Positions 34,714-45,719 of a DNA stretch of 64,000 nt are shown here, piece by piece. The notes beneath the pieces were generated by a model, which saw only the letters and a list, made by a program, of their open reading frames with translations, made no database searches and was not told the DNA's origin. This DNA is from Adenanthera pavonina (taxonomy: Eukaryota > Streptophyta > Magnoliopsida > Fabales > Fabaceae). The stretch is taken from positions 10,186,001-10,250,000 of the forward strand of contig JAIVEN010000021.1 of the NCBI GenBank assembly GCA_026686845.1, written 5' to 3'. Made by a program: the position numbers and the translations under genes. Each line of letters begins with the position of its first letter. Within the stretch, counting starts at the first letter, position 1.

Positions 34714-35418
34714 CTCCCTCCATCCCATTTCAATTGTCATATTAGAAAATTTTAAAATGTATCAAATTGAATAGGACATGACAAAAAAATGTCCCATTCA
34801 ATTCATGAAAGAGACGACAACAATAACAAAATTAACCTTATTCCACTAAATGAAGTCGGCTACATAGATCATACGATGTCAATAAACTCTATCAAACACC
34901 ATCTCTTCAACTAAATCATTTATCAAGAGGTCTCACCTTATAACTTCTCTAAATGTCCTTATTAGTTTACCTCTATGCCTTTTGATAGGGTTCAAAGTTA
35001 TTTAATCAATTATCTTCACTGACTTCTAGTCTCTTTGTATATATCCAAACCAATTTAAACAATTTTTCACCATTTTTCCTCAATATAAGTGCTACTCTGA
35101 CTTTTCTATGTATATAATCATTATCTTATCTATTTTTGTAGGACCGTATATCCATATCAATATTTTCATCTCTGTTACTCCTGTCTTATGCTATTATTGG
35201 TCTTTCAAAGCTCAATATTCACTGTTGTATAACATTACTAGTCTTATAGCGGTTCAATAAAATTTCCCTTTAAACTTATTAGATACCTTGCAATCACAAA
35301 TAATACCTTGTTGGCCTTGTAAAAACCAATATTCACAGCCATATAACATTGCTAATCTTATAGTGGTTCAATAACATTTCCACTTTAATCACCCAACTTG
35401 TATCCTATGTATAATATC

Positions 35419-35673
35419 TCAATCAATTTCACCATCACTTTGTAAATCTACCCCAAATATTTGAACTTTGACTTTTGGAATGATTTGCTCTCCAATTTTT
35501 ACCTTTGACTCATTTCTAACTATCTTATTGTTAAATTTATAATGCATATATTTTGTTTTACTTCTACTTAAACTGAAACCTTTTGACTCTAAAATGTGTC
35601 TCCAAAACTCAGGTTTAGAGTTGATATCTTCTCTTGAGTTATCAATTAAGACTATATTATCCGTAAATAGCAT
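35419..35673 (-). pseudogene. RTE LINE reverse transcriptase C-terminal fragment
   Basis: Frame with M-L-F-T-D-N-I-V-L-I-D (usually L-F-A-D-D-I-V-L-I-D), L-E-S-K-G-F-S-L-S-R-S-K-T-K-Y-M and K-Y-M-H-Y-K-F, the block around the catalytic FADD of RTE reverse transcriptases. The first Asp pair has become T-D-N, so it is catalytically dead. It is separated from the upstream RT part by the solo LTR. Confidence 0.8.
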
Positions 35674-35885
35674 ATACTTAGAAATTTCCTCCTATATATA
35701 TTCTGTTAGAATGTCCAAAACCAAATTAAACAAGTATGGACTCAATGAAAATCTCTAATGTAAATATATTCTTATAAAATAGTCATTTATCTCATCTCCA
35801 AGAGTTTTCATACTTATTGTTGTCCTCTCATACATATCCTTTGTGACTAAAATTTAAGCCACATAAACATCTTTCTTCTCCAATA

Positions 35886-37384
35886 TGATCGGGATCCTGC
35901 AAGTATACAAGGTCGATCGCAATAATAAAAAGTCTCTGGAGTATTCAAGAGGTCGAACCTAAGGGAAGTAGTAGATTTATCAGTCCAAACTTTTAATAAA
36001 AAAAAAAGTGATAATCAAATTGAGAATTCAAATTTAAAAGGAAAAAAATAGAAAACAAAATGAAGTATGAGTTTGATTCAGTTCTAGAAGCGTCAAGGGA
36101 TCATGATTCACCTTATGAGATAATTAGATTTTATTTCTTAGTTAGACTCTGCATAATTATAGTGATTGTTGTTTCTAAAGCGTACTAATTACCTCTTGGT
36201 CAATTAGTCCTTATTTAATTAGGATTCAATTCGCTCTCGCGCAACTAAATTTTCTAATTAAACCATAAAAACTACAACATATATCACCATGAATTTCTAA
36301 TTCTATATCTCGATTAGTTATTCATATTTATCTCTCTAAATCTAGATTCATTCATCACCTCTCAATCCATCAAGTTTACCCATTAACTAGATTCTATGGT
36401 AATCAAGCATAAAATTCACATGAATGAACAAAAGAGATAAATATAATAAAAAGATAAATTAAATATAACTTGAAGAACAAATTAATAGAGTCTTAACTAG
36501 AGAAAACAAATCCAATCCATCCCAATCAGGCTACATCCCTACCCATGACTTGGAAATTTAGCTACTCATGAAAATAGAAATTAAATCACAACTAAAATCC
36601 CAAATCATAGTGAAAATAATAAGAAAATAGAGTTATATTAGAGAAGAATGAATCTATCGCTAATACTCCCCAAATCTCCTTGCTCTCTCTCTATAAAATG
36701 CTCCTAGTTGCTCCTAGATGCGTTAAGAACCATGTTCTCTGACTTTTGAATGCGGTTTTGAATCCCTTTTATATTTCTATCATGTCTCTTTATATAGGAA
36801 AAATTTAGAAGCTCATAAAAGTCCAAAATATCACCAAAACGCGTCAAAAACATGTTTTTATGGGCTTTTGTTGCTTTACCCGACGTCAGGTGTCCATATA
36901 CTCATCCCATATGGTGCCGGTTGCTTGTAAAGGCTGAAAAACGTTAAAATCATGTTGACCTGATGCCGAATGGGTTTGACCCTGTGCCGGGTGCCTCTGT
37001 TGTATGAAAAGATGCTTTGTTCAGCTTAAAAAGTCACCAGCTCGTATTAACAATTTGAGTTTGATTTTCACCATGATAACATTGGAATTTGGGAAAATTC
37101 AAAACATAAAAGTTGTAGCTCTATATATTGTCTTTCCAACTCATCTTAAATCACATCAATCAGAGTTCATATGTGAGATTTATGATCAAAATACCGAAGG
37201 GTGTCAAAACTTTTCAGCAAGAACAATTTATAATGTTTTTGCTCTGAATGCTTCCAAATGAGCATATAACGCCATGAAACACAAAAATATGTCAAATTCT
37301 ACTAAAATATATCAATATAAACATATTTAGATATAATTTAGAGCTTAAATGTGGGTTTTATATATATATAAAATGGACACATCA
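35886..37384 (-). mobile_element. Solo LTR of the same gypsy family as 4288-17708
   Basis: 1499 bases with ends TGATCGGGATCC and GGACACATCA, flanked by a perfect 5-bp duplication CAATA (35881-35885, 37385-37389). It aligns along its length with the gypsy 5' LTR at 13895-17708 minus the nested insert, in the same orientation. No internal region is present, so it is a product of LTR-LTR recombination. It interrupts the RTE LINE between two RT blocks. Confidence 0.9.
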
Positions 37385-37742
37385 CAATACTTTCTACAAT
37401 ACATCTCTTAGTACTTTATCATATGTTTTTTCCAAATCAATGAAACTATATGCAAATCTCTTTTTTTTTTACTCTGATATATTTTCATCAAACTCCTTAA
37501 TAAATAAATAGTCTCTATTGTAGACTGTCCTGAAATAAATCCAAATTAGTTTTTTAAAATATAAGACTCTTTTCTTAATCTATACTTAATCACTCTTTCC
37601 TAAAGTTTCATGATGTGACTCATGAGTTTTATTACCTAATAATTTGCACAATTTTGAATATTTCCCTTATTCTTGTATATGATCACAAAATCTCCTTAAA
37701 TAGCTTAATGAGCCACAAAACTCAATTCTTTTCTAAGCACTT

Positions 37743-37967
37743 CTAAACTTCAATAGAAATATTATCAGAGCTAATGCCTTTACCATTATCCATTCTCTTA
37801 AGAACTTCTTTTACCTCTCCAACTCGAATCCTACTATAGAAAGTCAAATTCAATTCATCTTTGTGAGTTGCTAATCCCTCTATATTACCAATCATATCCA
37901 ATCCATCATTAAAAAGTTTATAAAAGTAACCCTCCCATCTTTCTTTGATATTATCATCTATAACCAA
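37743..37967 (-). pseudogene. RTE LINE EN-RT linker fragment
   Basis: Contains I-K-E-R-W-E-G-Y-F-Y-K-L-F-N and R-I-R-V-G-E-V-K-E-V-L-K-R-M-D-N-G-K, the conserved stretch just before the RT palm of RTE elements (usually K-R-M-K-N-G-K-A-x-G-P-D). It is broken at both ends. Confidence 0.75.
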
Positions 37968-38247
37968 AATTTTTTCTTCCCATCCTTAATGCATCTTACT
38001 TAGTCTAAATCTCTTAACTTTCTTATAGAGTAAACCTTACTCACTGCTTTCTTAGTCTCATTTCTGGCAATTCGATAACTCTCCCTACTTTTCTCATTAT
38101 TGCACAAATACAAGGCTTTGAAACACTCTTTCTTATGTTTAACCTTCTCTTACACACTTTTATTCCATCAATAAGATTCTTTATCTTTAAGTTCAAAACA
38201 TTTGGATTCACCCAAGACTGCCTTAGAAGTATTCCTAATCCATTTAA

Positions 38248-39056
38248 TCATCTCATCCCATAAGCTATTAGTATTTCTTTGAGTCCCAATCTCCAATATA
38301 CTTTTCTTGTAAAGGTCAGTTGTTTCTCACCTTTAGTTGCCACCACTTGATCATAGGCTTTATGACTTTTCAGTCTATGGCTCTTAACCAGCACATCAAG
38401 GATTAAGACTCTATGTTGTGAAGTTAAGCTCTCACCTAGGATCACTTTGCAATCTTTACAAACTCTTTTATCAGAATTCCTTACAAAAAAGAAATCAATT
38501 TGCAACCTTTGAACTCCACTCTTCTATGTGACTAAATATTCCTCCATTTTCTTGAAACAAGTGTTTACAATCGTGAAGTTGTAAAACATTAAAAAATCAA
38601 GAATAGAAGCCCCTCCTCATTTAATTCTCCAAAACTATAACTGCCATGAGCTCCCATATATTACCTTGTCTCTTTCCCCACATGACCATTAAGGTCCCCA
38701 CCAATGAAAAATTTTTCCTCTTGCAGGATGTCTTGAATTAAATCCATATTTTCCCAAAATTTTTCCTTAATATGTGCTTCCAACACTGCTTAAGGTGCAT
38801 GAGTACTTATAACATTGAAAGTATCATGCCCAATAATCAATTTTAAGGATAAAATACTATCTCCAATCATTTTGACTCCTATCATATTCTTTTTCCAATC
38901 TTTATCCACATTAATACCAACTATATTCCTTACTTTGACCTTCCCTTCATACCAAAGTTTAAAACTAGTAGTGTCTAACTCCTTAACTTTTTCTTCCACC
39001 CATTTAGTTTTTTGAATACATAAAATGTTAATTCCCCTTTGAATCGTAGCGTACAT
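38248..39056 (-). pseudogene. RTE LINE endonuclease domain, frameshifted
   Basis: The frame 39056-38790 has G-I-N-I-L-C-I-Q-K-T-K-W (usually C-L-Q-E-T-K-W), W-Y-E-G and V-I-S-T-H-A-P. The frame 38505-38248 has Q-I-D-F-F-F-V-R and S-Q-H-R-V-L-I-L-D-V. These are the first, middle and last (S-D-H/Q-H-R) signatures of an APE-type endonuclease. The catalytic Glu of the Q-E-T motif is Lys. At least one frameshift and several stops lie between them. Confidence 0.8.
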
Positions 39057-39273
39057 TACCTACATAGATTTACCTGTTAAAGTACCAATATTCCAAAAAT
39101 CAAATCAAATCTTACTCTTCTGGACTAACTTCTTTACCCACATTTGTCTAGAATGATAGGGGAACCCTTACTCATTTAACTCATATTCTTAATTCATGTG
39201 ATTCGATTAAAATGATATTATATTAAGGACTGAAAGAAGTATATTACAGTAAAGGCTCTCTCTTAGGTCGATA

Positions 39274-39366
39274 TTGTTAACCATGAAGTACATACATATA
39301 TTTAGTAGAGCTTAATTTAACCCTCAAAGTTAATAATTAATTATTATGATTTCACGAAGATATATG
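39274..39366. repeat. Right copy of duplicated locus (empty MITE site)
   Basis: About 90 bases matching 34329-34713 without the MITE: TTGTTAACCATGAAGTA, ATATATTTAGTA, GAGCTTAATTTAACCCTC, ATTATTATGATTTCACGAAGATA. It gives the pre-insertion state of the left copy's MITE. Confidence 0.65.
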
Positions 39367-40112
39367 TAGTTTCATTGATTGGAGACACTTAATATTTACT
39401 GTTGTGAGCGTGTGATTTTGGGAAGCTAAAAAAATTACCCAAGTTTTGGGTGTCTGTATGTGATCAGTCAAACGACAAGAAGCACCTCTCAAGTATCGTA
39501 ATTCATGATGTCAACTGTAGATAATTGTACACAAATATCCATATACGAATCTAATTCCCATCCATCCATGAGCATCCCCAAGACAGATAAGAGAGACACT
39601 TTAAAAAATGAGCTCAATAATCTATAGAGAAAGTTGTGGGTCTTGTGCTAAACAAAAGGTCCCCCATGGCCATGCATTGAGGGAATAAAACAAATAATTA
39701 ATTGGTAATATATACGAACAAAGGGTTGGAATTAAAACCCTTTTTAATTAAATTTCTAAAAAGGATATCGATCAAGTCATCATCGGTGATGGATGATTCC
39801 TCGGATCAAAATGAGGGAGAGAGAGATATATACAAACAAAAGTTAATCAGTTCCATGTATGTATGTATATCTTTTGAGCTTGACGAGTTTCTAGGCTTGA
39901 CTAAAACCACTGGCTTTGGGTAGTGATGATGCTTTCCATTTCTTGATGTGTTTGCATGCAAATACCACTTAGGTTCTCGTAAAACTTATCCCCAAACACA
40001 ATGGGCGGGGCTCTCAATACAAAACAAGTTAATTTTGAATAATAATAAATTCCAACAACTTACATTAATTAATCTCTACACGTATAATCAAAATATATGT
40101 GCATGATATAGT
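39367..40112. other. Intergenic, nothing recognised
   Basis: AT-rich with short frames of no family resemblance. Confidence 0.45.
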
Positions 40113-40405
40113 CACTCCACCCCAAATTTTAAGAAACAAATAACAATTTCAGTATCAAAGAAAAACCAATTTTGGTAGTTAAACTCATTAATTATGCTAT
40201 AATTTTAATTTTGTTTCTAGAATTGCTCACATTAAAAGTATGAAATGAGGCTAATTAATTAATAGTAATTGTCAACACAGCTGTAATTACTCAAAGGTAT
40301 AAAAGAAAAGTGATATTAATTACTTCACAAATTTTATCTAAGTCTCTTATATTTTGGAACAAATGAAAAGTTTCAAAATTCTCTTATAATTAGAGACAGA
40401 GGGAG
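40113..40405. mobile_element. Stowaway-like MITE, weaker left end
   Basis: The right end on the minus strand reads CTCCCTCTGTCTCTAATTAT with TA beyond it. The left end CACTCCACCCCAAATTTTAA is a diverged match and its TA is not preserved. It lies only about ten bases from the next MITE. Confidence 0.45.
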
Positions 40406-40414
40406 TATATGGTA

Positions 40415-40686
40415 CTCCCTTCGTTCCGCTATATAGTGCATTTTTTTAAGAAATTTATGTTTTATAATATAGTGCACTTTATGGATTATGTAATGTAATT
40501 ATTTTCTCTTTCCAAGATTACCCCTTATTAATAGACTCAAATATTTGTTTATTATTAATTAAAATATTTCATTTCCAATGCATTTAATGAGGATAATTTG
40601 AGAAAAAGTGAAAATTTTTGTTAGTTATTATTATCTTAGTCTATGTGCGGTGGCTAAAAATGCACTATAAACTAGAATGGAGGGAG
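40415..40686. mobile_element. Stowaway-like MITE
   Basis: 272 bases with left end CTCCCTTCGTTCCGCTATAT and right end, minus strand, CTCCCTCCATTCTAGTTTAT, both running on into TAGTGCA. TA flanks both sides (40413-40414, 40687-40688). Terminal arms are over 30 bases with few mismatches. Confidence 0.75.
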
Positions 40687-41354
40687 TAAGAACTTATCAT
40701 GGTTGGGCTTCAACTTCGCAATATTGAATAAAAAGGGAAGGAATTAGGTAGCTAGCTAGCAACTTGTAGTTTGATGAAATGCAAGTTGGGAATAGATATT
40801 AGTTATTTCCAAATCTGGTGGGATTCTATGGGTGTAGGGGGAGTTTCTAGAGTTTGTTTACATAATAATGGAATGACTCACACAGATGGAGTCATGGAGA
40901 CATACAATCTTTTTACTCAGAATAGATTATCAAACCCTACCTTTTTGGGCTATATAGAAAACATATTAATCATACAACGATATGATTGCACCACCACCAT
41001 GAAATTTTGATTACCATGTGAATATATGGGTGTAGGACAGAGATTTGTCGAATTATGCGTGCCATCCTTACATAGAAGTCATACTAATCTTTTCTGTATC
41101 TTTTCAATTTTAACGGATGTTCCTAAAGGGACAAAGAGAGAGAAAGAGATTTGATGAAGAAATATTTTGAAAAGTATCATGATGCGATGCTAGTTTTATA
41201 TTTTTTAAGTCTAAAATAAATTGCACTAATTATAAATAATGTGACTTATTATAAATTTTATATTTTATATTAATATTGATATCGATGATTGGAAATAAAA
41301 TACTCCAAAGTTATTCTTAACTATTGTGCCAAGTAATACAGGGCATTGAACCGA

Positions 41355-41480
41355 CAGTAATTAGGCTTAGTGGAGAATACTTAATTCCTTTCAAGTAAGG
41401 TTAAGTGTTCGAATCTCATAGATGGAAAAAGTCACAATATAAGAATTATTTCCAATTGAGCATAATAATTGCTTTTATTT
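41355..41480 (+). mobile_element. SINE-like remnant with Pol III boxes
   Basis: AGGCTTAGTGG (41363-41373) resembles a Pol III A box and GTTCGAATC (41407-41415) is a canonical B box, about 35 bases apart as in tRNA-derived SINEs. The intervening text has the usual sense of plant SINE heads. No flanking duplication or clear tail is found, so this is tentative. Confidence 0.35.
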
Positions 41481-41887
41481 TTTGACCACTGTTCACATTT
41501 GCTCTTGTTTTCTTTTATTTCAAACCTAAACTTTTTGATTCAATGGAAATCAAATGGTCGGTAGAAATGGTAATGGAAATTTGATTTTTTTTATTTTTAA
41601 TTAATTTAAAAAAATAAACACAGTACGTGAAAATTGTCTTCAGTGGATTTTATAGATTTTTGGCTTTATAGAAAATAGAAACAAAATGGAAATTAAGGTG
41701 CCATTGATTTTTCCCTTTTTTTTCTCTCTTTTTCCTCTCTTGGTCTCCTGTGTTTTAAAATTTTAATAATAATATAAAGCACCATTAAATAATACGACTG
41801 CAAAATGATTGATATATAGGAGGAAGACACTAAATTAAGACAGATCAAAATTTTAAAACAACCAAAAAAACCATGTTAAGTTATATA

Positions 41888-41921
41888 ACATGCTAACGTC
41901 ATGACACGTGCGTTAGCATGT
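41888..41921. repeat. Perfect 11-bp hairpin with G-box loop
   Basis: Arms ACATGCTAACG and CGTTAGCATGT are exact reverse complements around a 12-base loop that contains CACGTG (41905-41910). It is isolated in AT-rich DNA, with no gene nearby. Confidence 0.6.
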
Positions 41922-42179
41922 GTTAGAGTATCTTTTTATTTAAATTAAAATATTTCGTCCATATAAAAGTTTGTTTTCTTTCTATGGCCTAAAAAAATTT
42001 GCTATCAAATTATTGATGGGTTTTTTAGTGAATGGAAAAATCCCGAATAAATATTAAGGAATCAACTTAATTCTAAAATGATTAGAGAATTTACTCCAAT
42101 TTCTGTAAGATACCTAATTCTTATAATATGTACATACCTAGATGTTAAATTGGAATTTTACAATTAAACAGAAAAATAA

Positions 42180-42217
42180 AAAATGCCCCGATTAGGTTTC
42201 CTTCTGTTTCTCACGCG

Positions 42218-42252
<35 letters not shown>

Positions 42253-43250
42253 ACTCTGCCGCGGCCATCTCCTTCCTCTTCACCAGCACCTTGCCTTCCT
42301 CCTCTCCTCCTACCTCTGCTTCCTCTACAACCTCTATGCCGTAGATCTTTGCCCCTAATTCTATGAAAATCCCAAATCATGAAATCGCTTTCCTGCAATT
42401 CTGTCATGTGAGCTCAGACCCAAAAGAGCACAAGTGCTCCTCGGTCAACTTGACCGTTGCCTCCGTCATCCACAATGAAGTCGTAATCAGTTGTCCTTCA
42501 TCATCCACCTCGTCTTGACTTGGGTGAAGAATGCTACGAACGATAAACGGAAAAAAGATGACTAGATGACTCCTTGGAGGATGATAGGGATTTGGATCAG
42601 ATGATGGAGCTTGAAGCCGGTTTTGGTCTCCTACCTGTTCGCAACAAGCTTCTTCATCTTCTTTTTGACCAAGGTAATGCCATTTCATTTCTTATTTTTG
42701 TCTTAAATACTTTGATGGTAAAAGCCAACACAGGGTTCCTTGAACCCTTCTTACAATCGATATTTGTATTTACAATCATGGATTTTCTACTTGAAAAGAT
42801 TAAACGAAACCTCATGTTTCTGTTTTTAAAATGTAAATCACTATATCAGCTGGAGGTTGTTTCATTCGCTTCCAAATTTGCTGCTCGTAGCTTAAAAATA
42901 AACGTGGATTGGTACATGGAATTATGACTTTATTTATGGTGAATTGGAGATAGGAGAGCCTTGCTTGAACCTCATTATTGGATTATCTGAGCACTTTTAA
43001 GGAGTGGAGCATTATCATTATTTATGAAGCATTGCAGCATGGCCTGATGCCCAATCTCTATTTATTCTTCCCACCACAGCAGTCTTTGAAGAACATAAAG
43101 ATAGAGATTTTTTACTTTATTTTTATGGACACCTGGACAAGGAAAATTTTGGTTTTTATCTTTGATCCTTGTGTTGCATATACTGATGACAACAGCTACA
43201 GGCCCCAAAAAGGACTCGAGCTAATTTTTTCTTTATAGTCACAGCACATT
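42180..43250 (+). other. Unrecognised coding-like region, possible gene remnant
   Basis: Compositionally richer in GC and codon-like than its surroundings. On the plus strand, after a (TC)n run (42220-42248), there is a stretch of short open blocks. One of them (42574-42670) is acidic, with L-D-Q-M-M-E-L-E-A-G-F-G-L-L-P-V-R, and is followed by AAGGTAAT, a plausible splice donor. A later block (43120-43238) has F-D-P-C-V-A-Y-T-D-D-N. I do not recognise a family, and stops separate the blocks. It could be a decayed multi-exon gene or a captured fragment. The minus-strand frames are probably shadows. Confidence 0.3.
42220..42248. repeat. (TC)n microsatellite
   Basis: Fourteen uninterrupted TC dinucleotides immediately before the unrecognised coding-like region. 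It may have been part of a 5' UTR. Confidence 0.9.
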
Positions 43251-43789
43251 GATTGAAGGAAATGTATCTTATATGCATTCCTGTAGTAAATCATGAAAAC
43301 ATGAAAAACTTGTTTAATACTTTTATATAATCTCTTGGACTATAGTAGTATTATGTTGCATTACTTTAATTGATTTTTTTGGCTTGACTTATCGTTGCAT
43401 CTTGGTCTCTTAATGATCATTTGCCATGTATGCTATAAGGTAAAGACTTATCTTGGTGAGATCAATGGTAAAAGCAGATTGTATTAAATGTGCTAAAAGA
43501 TGGGGACTCATCTTGGTGAGATCAATGCAAATATAATAATGGCTTAAGAAAACTTAAAAGATTGCAACTGAGCAAGTAGGCATTACAAGAAACTTAGTGA
43601 TGAGAGAGAATCAAAGCAAATTGTAGCCAAAACAACATTGGATAAAGCTAAAATTTGAGCTAAAGAAACAATGTTCTATATCTTAGTGTTATGTGAGAAA
43701 CAAGCATTAATTGTAAGGCTAAGATAGCTTCTTCTATTATAAATGCGCACCTCTGCTAGACAATTTTTTCTTAAATAATGTACAATTTA

Positions 43790-45490
43790 TTTGGGATACT
43801 AAAAATGTGTAATTTCTTGGTCACACGTATTGACAGATATGTTAATTTCAATTTCCTTATAATTTAGGTACATTTTCATATGATAACCACGTACTTACAT
43901 GGGAAAATTGTATATTTGCATATTTCTTAGAGTTATTTACAAGTTATAGGAGTTGTCCATGTACCATAATTGGTACCAAGCTATTTATATGTAATAATCA
44001 TATATTTATAAATTAAAGTCATGTATTTACAAGTGCTATTAGACTATTTACAAGTTACATGCATGTTCCCAAGATCCTAACTAATACAATATCATTTACA
44101 TGTGATAATAGTATAACTACAAGTAAATATCGTGTATTTGGAAGTGACACTAGGCTAGTTGCATATGCTTTTTTGACTTGTTGCATGTGTCTCAATGGTC
44201 GACCATCAGAGGTGATGGTGAACTATTGCATCAATTATTATGTCTAACTGATATAATATCATTTATATATAATAATCATATATTTACAATTACATATTGC
44301 ATATTTGCGAGTGACGCTAGGCTATTTGCTACTGTTTTTCAGATTTAGTGCTTATGTTCTGATGGTTAACCATCAAAGGTGATAGTCGAACAATGCATCA
44401 ATTTTCATGCCTAAATAATACAATGTCATTTACAAGTGATAATCATGTATTTATAAATGACAATGGGTTATTTGTGAGTCTTGATGATCGACCATCAAAG
44501 GTGACCTCCTCTAATGGTCGATCAGTCTATCAATTGTCATTCTTAACTGGTACAACATTATTTACATGTAATAATCATATATTTACAAGTGACTTTGAAC
44601 TATTTATACTTATGTCTCGATAGTCGACCATCAAAGGTAATGGTCGACCAGTATATTAATTATCATACCTAACTGATACAATCACATTTACATGTAATAA
44701 ATATATATTTATAAGTATCAAATTTGAAAAGCATTTGCAAATAGCCTAAAGTCACTTGCAAATACATAATATTCACTTGTAAATATACAATTATCACAAC
44801 TAAATAACATTGTATCAGTTAGATAACGCTTATAACTTGTAAATAGGCCAATAGTAGTTGCAAATTAGTGAGGATCAGTTGTTAATGCACGAAAATTAGT
44901 TGCAAATGAACTTCTAAATAAGTAAAATCCATTGTAAATCCATGAGAATTAATTGCAAATTAGTTAGAATCAGTTGTTAATGCATGAAAATCAATTGCAA
45001 ATGAATATGTTGCAATTAAATGAGAATCCATTGTAAATAAGCAATCATCATTGAAAATCATTTTTTTTGTTGCATGTACTATTGAATTATTTATAAGTCA
45101 CAAGTTTGATCCATTTACCATAATTAATACCAAGCCATTTATATATTATTATCATATATTTAAAAGTGAAATTCATGTTTATTCAAGTGTTATTGGGTTA
45201 TTTACAAGTCAGAGGCGTGATTCATTTATCATATAATTGATACATTGTCATTCACATGTGATAACCGTATATATAAAAGTTAAAATTATATATTTACAAA
45301 TAACTATTGTGTATTTGCAAGTGGTTTTAAAATTGACACTTATATCCCAATAGTTGATCATTAAAAGTTATAGTCGACTAGCATATCAAATGTCACGTCA
45401 ACCGATATAATATTATTTACATGTGATAATTATTTATTTACAAGTGAATATCATGTATTTGTAATTAGTTCTAGACTATTTGCAAGTAAA
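43790..45490. repeat. Array of degenerate 120-150 bp repeats with hairpins and an inverted block
   Basis: Units contain, in order, a GTCGACCATC...GATGGTCGAC-like hairpin, ATCAATTATCATGCCTAACTG-like text, ATTTACATGTGATAATCAT, ATATTTACAAGTGA and CTATTTGCAAGT. Clear unit heads start near 44198, 44361, 44485, 44622 and 45347. The hairpin at 44623-44648 has perfect 9-base arms. From about 44725 to 44830 the same text runs in the opposite direction. It is followed by a two-copy ~95-bp direct repeat of AGTTGCAAATTAG-type text (44856-45030), after which plus-orientation units resume. No protein is encoded. It may be subterminal repeats of a foldback or other DNA transposon, or a decayed satellite. 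Confidence 0.7.
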
Positions 45491-45565
45491 TGCAAGTTGT
45501 TGCTGAAAAATTCACTGCCACCGAAAAGTCCCTGAGGGAGTTGCTATCACCAGTCACCTTCACCA

Positions 45566-45662
45566 AAAAAGTCATTAGCACCGGAAACCACTACAGAAAA
45601 GTTAGCATCACCGGTAACCTTTGTCGAAAAAGTTGCCAGCATTGGAAACCACTACCGAGAAG
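45566..45662 (+). repeat. Three-copy ~30-bp minisatellite
   Basis: Three consecutive diverged units of 30-31 bases of the type AAAAAGTTAGCACCGGAAAC followed by CACTACCG. They continue the GC-richer block that adjoins the 43.8-45.5 kb array and explain the open frame 45490-45708. Confidence 0.6.
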
Positions 45663-45719
45663 TTACTTCTCTTTCACCATTTTTGCCTTCTCGTCTTTAT
45701 ATATATAGACTTATGTATA

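Larger units (their letters stand above)
34808..39190 (-). mobile_element. RTE-type LINE, degenerate, split by a gypsy solo LTR
   Basis: Minus-strand non-LTR element with an endonuclease then reverse transcriptase, as in plant RTE LINEs. Its 3' end (34808-34870) has the family-typical CAACAATAAC-type tail and AAGTCGGCTACATA-like text. The flanks AATTCATG at 34800-34807 and 39191-39198 are a perfect 8-bp target-site duplication inside a Stowaway MITE. Without the solo LTR it is about 2.9 kb, close to full RTE length. All domains are broken by stops and frameshifts. Confidence 0.8.
34714..39239. mobile_element. Stowaway MITE split by an RTE LINE
   Basis: The left piece 34714-34807 starts CTCCCTCCATCCCATTTCAA. 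The right piece 39191-39239 ends, on the minus strand, CTTCTTTCAGTCCTTAATA. TA flanks both ends (34712-34713, 39240-39241). Joined, the MITE would be about 135 bases. Everything between is a later RTE insertion. Confidence 0.65.

Noticed and set aside
41407..41415. Possible tRNA gene from a B box
   Set aside because: No cloverleaf can be drawn around it and there is no acceptor stem; kept only as a SINE-like remnant.
42192..42688. Minus-strand frames with an R-E-R-E-R-E run
   Set aside because: The run comes from the (TC)n microsatellite; the rest has no family signal.
43790..45490. CRISPR-like array
   Set aside because: Units are degenerate and there are no unique spacers of constant length; the genome is clearly a plant's.
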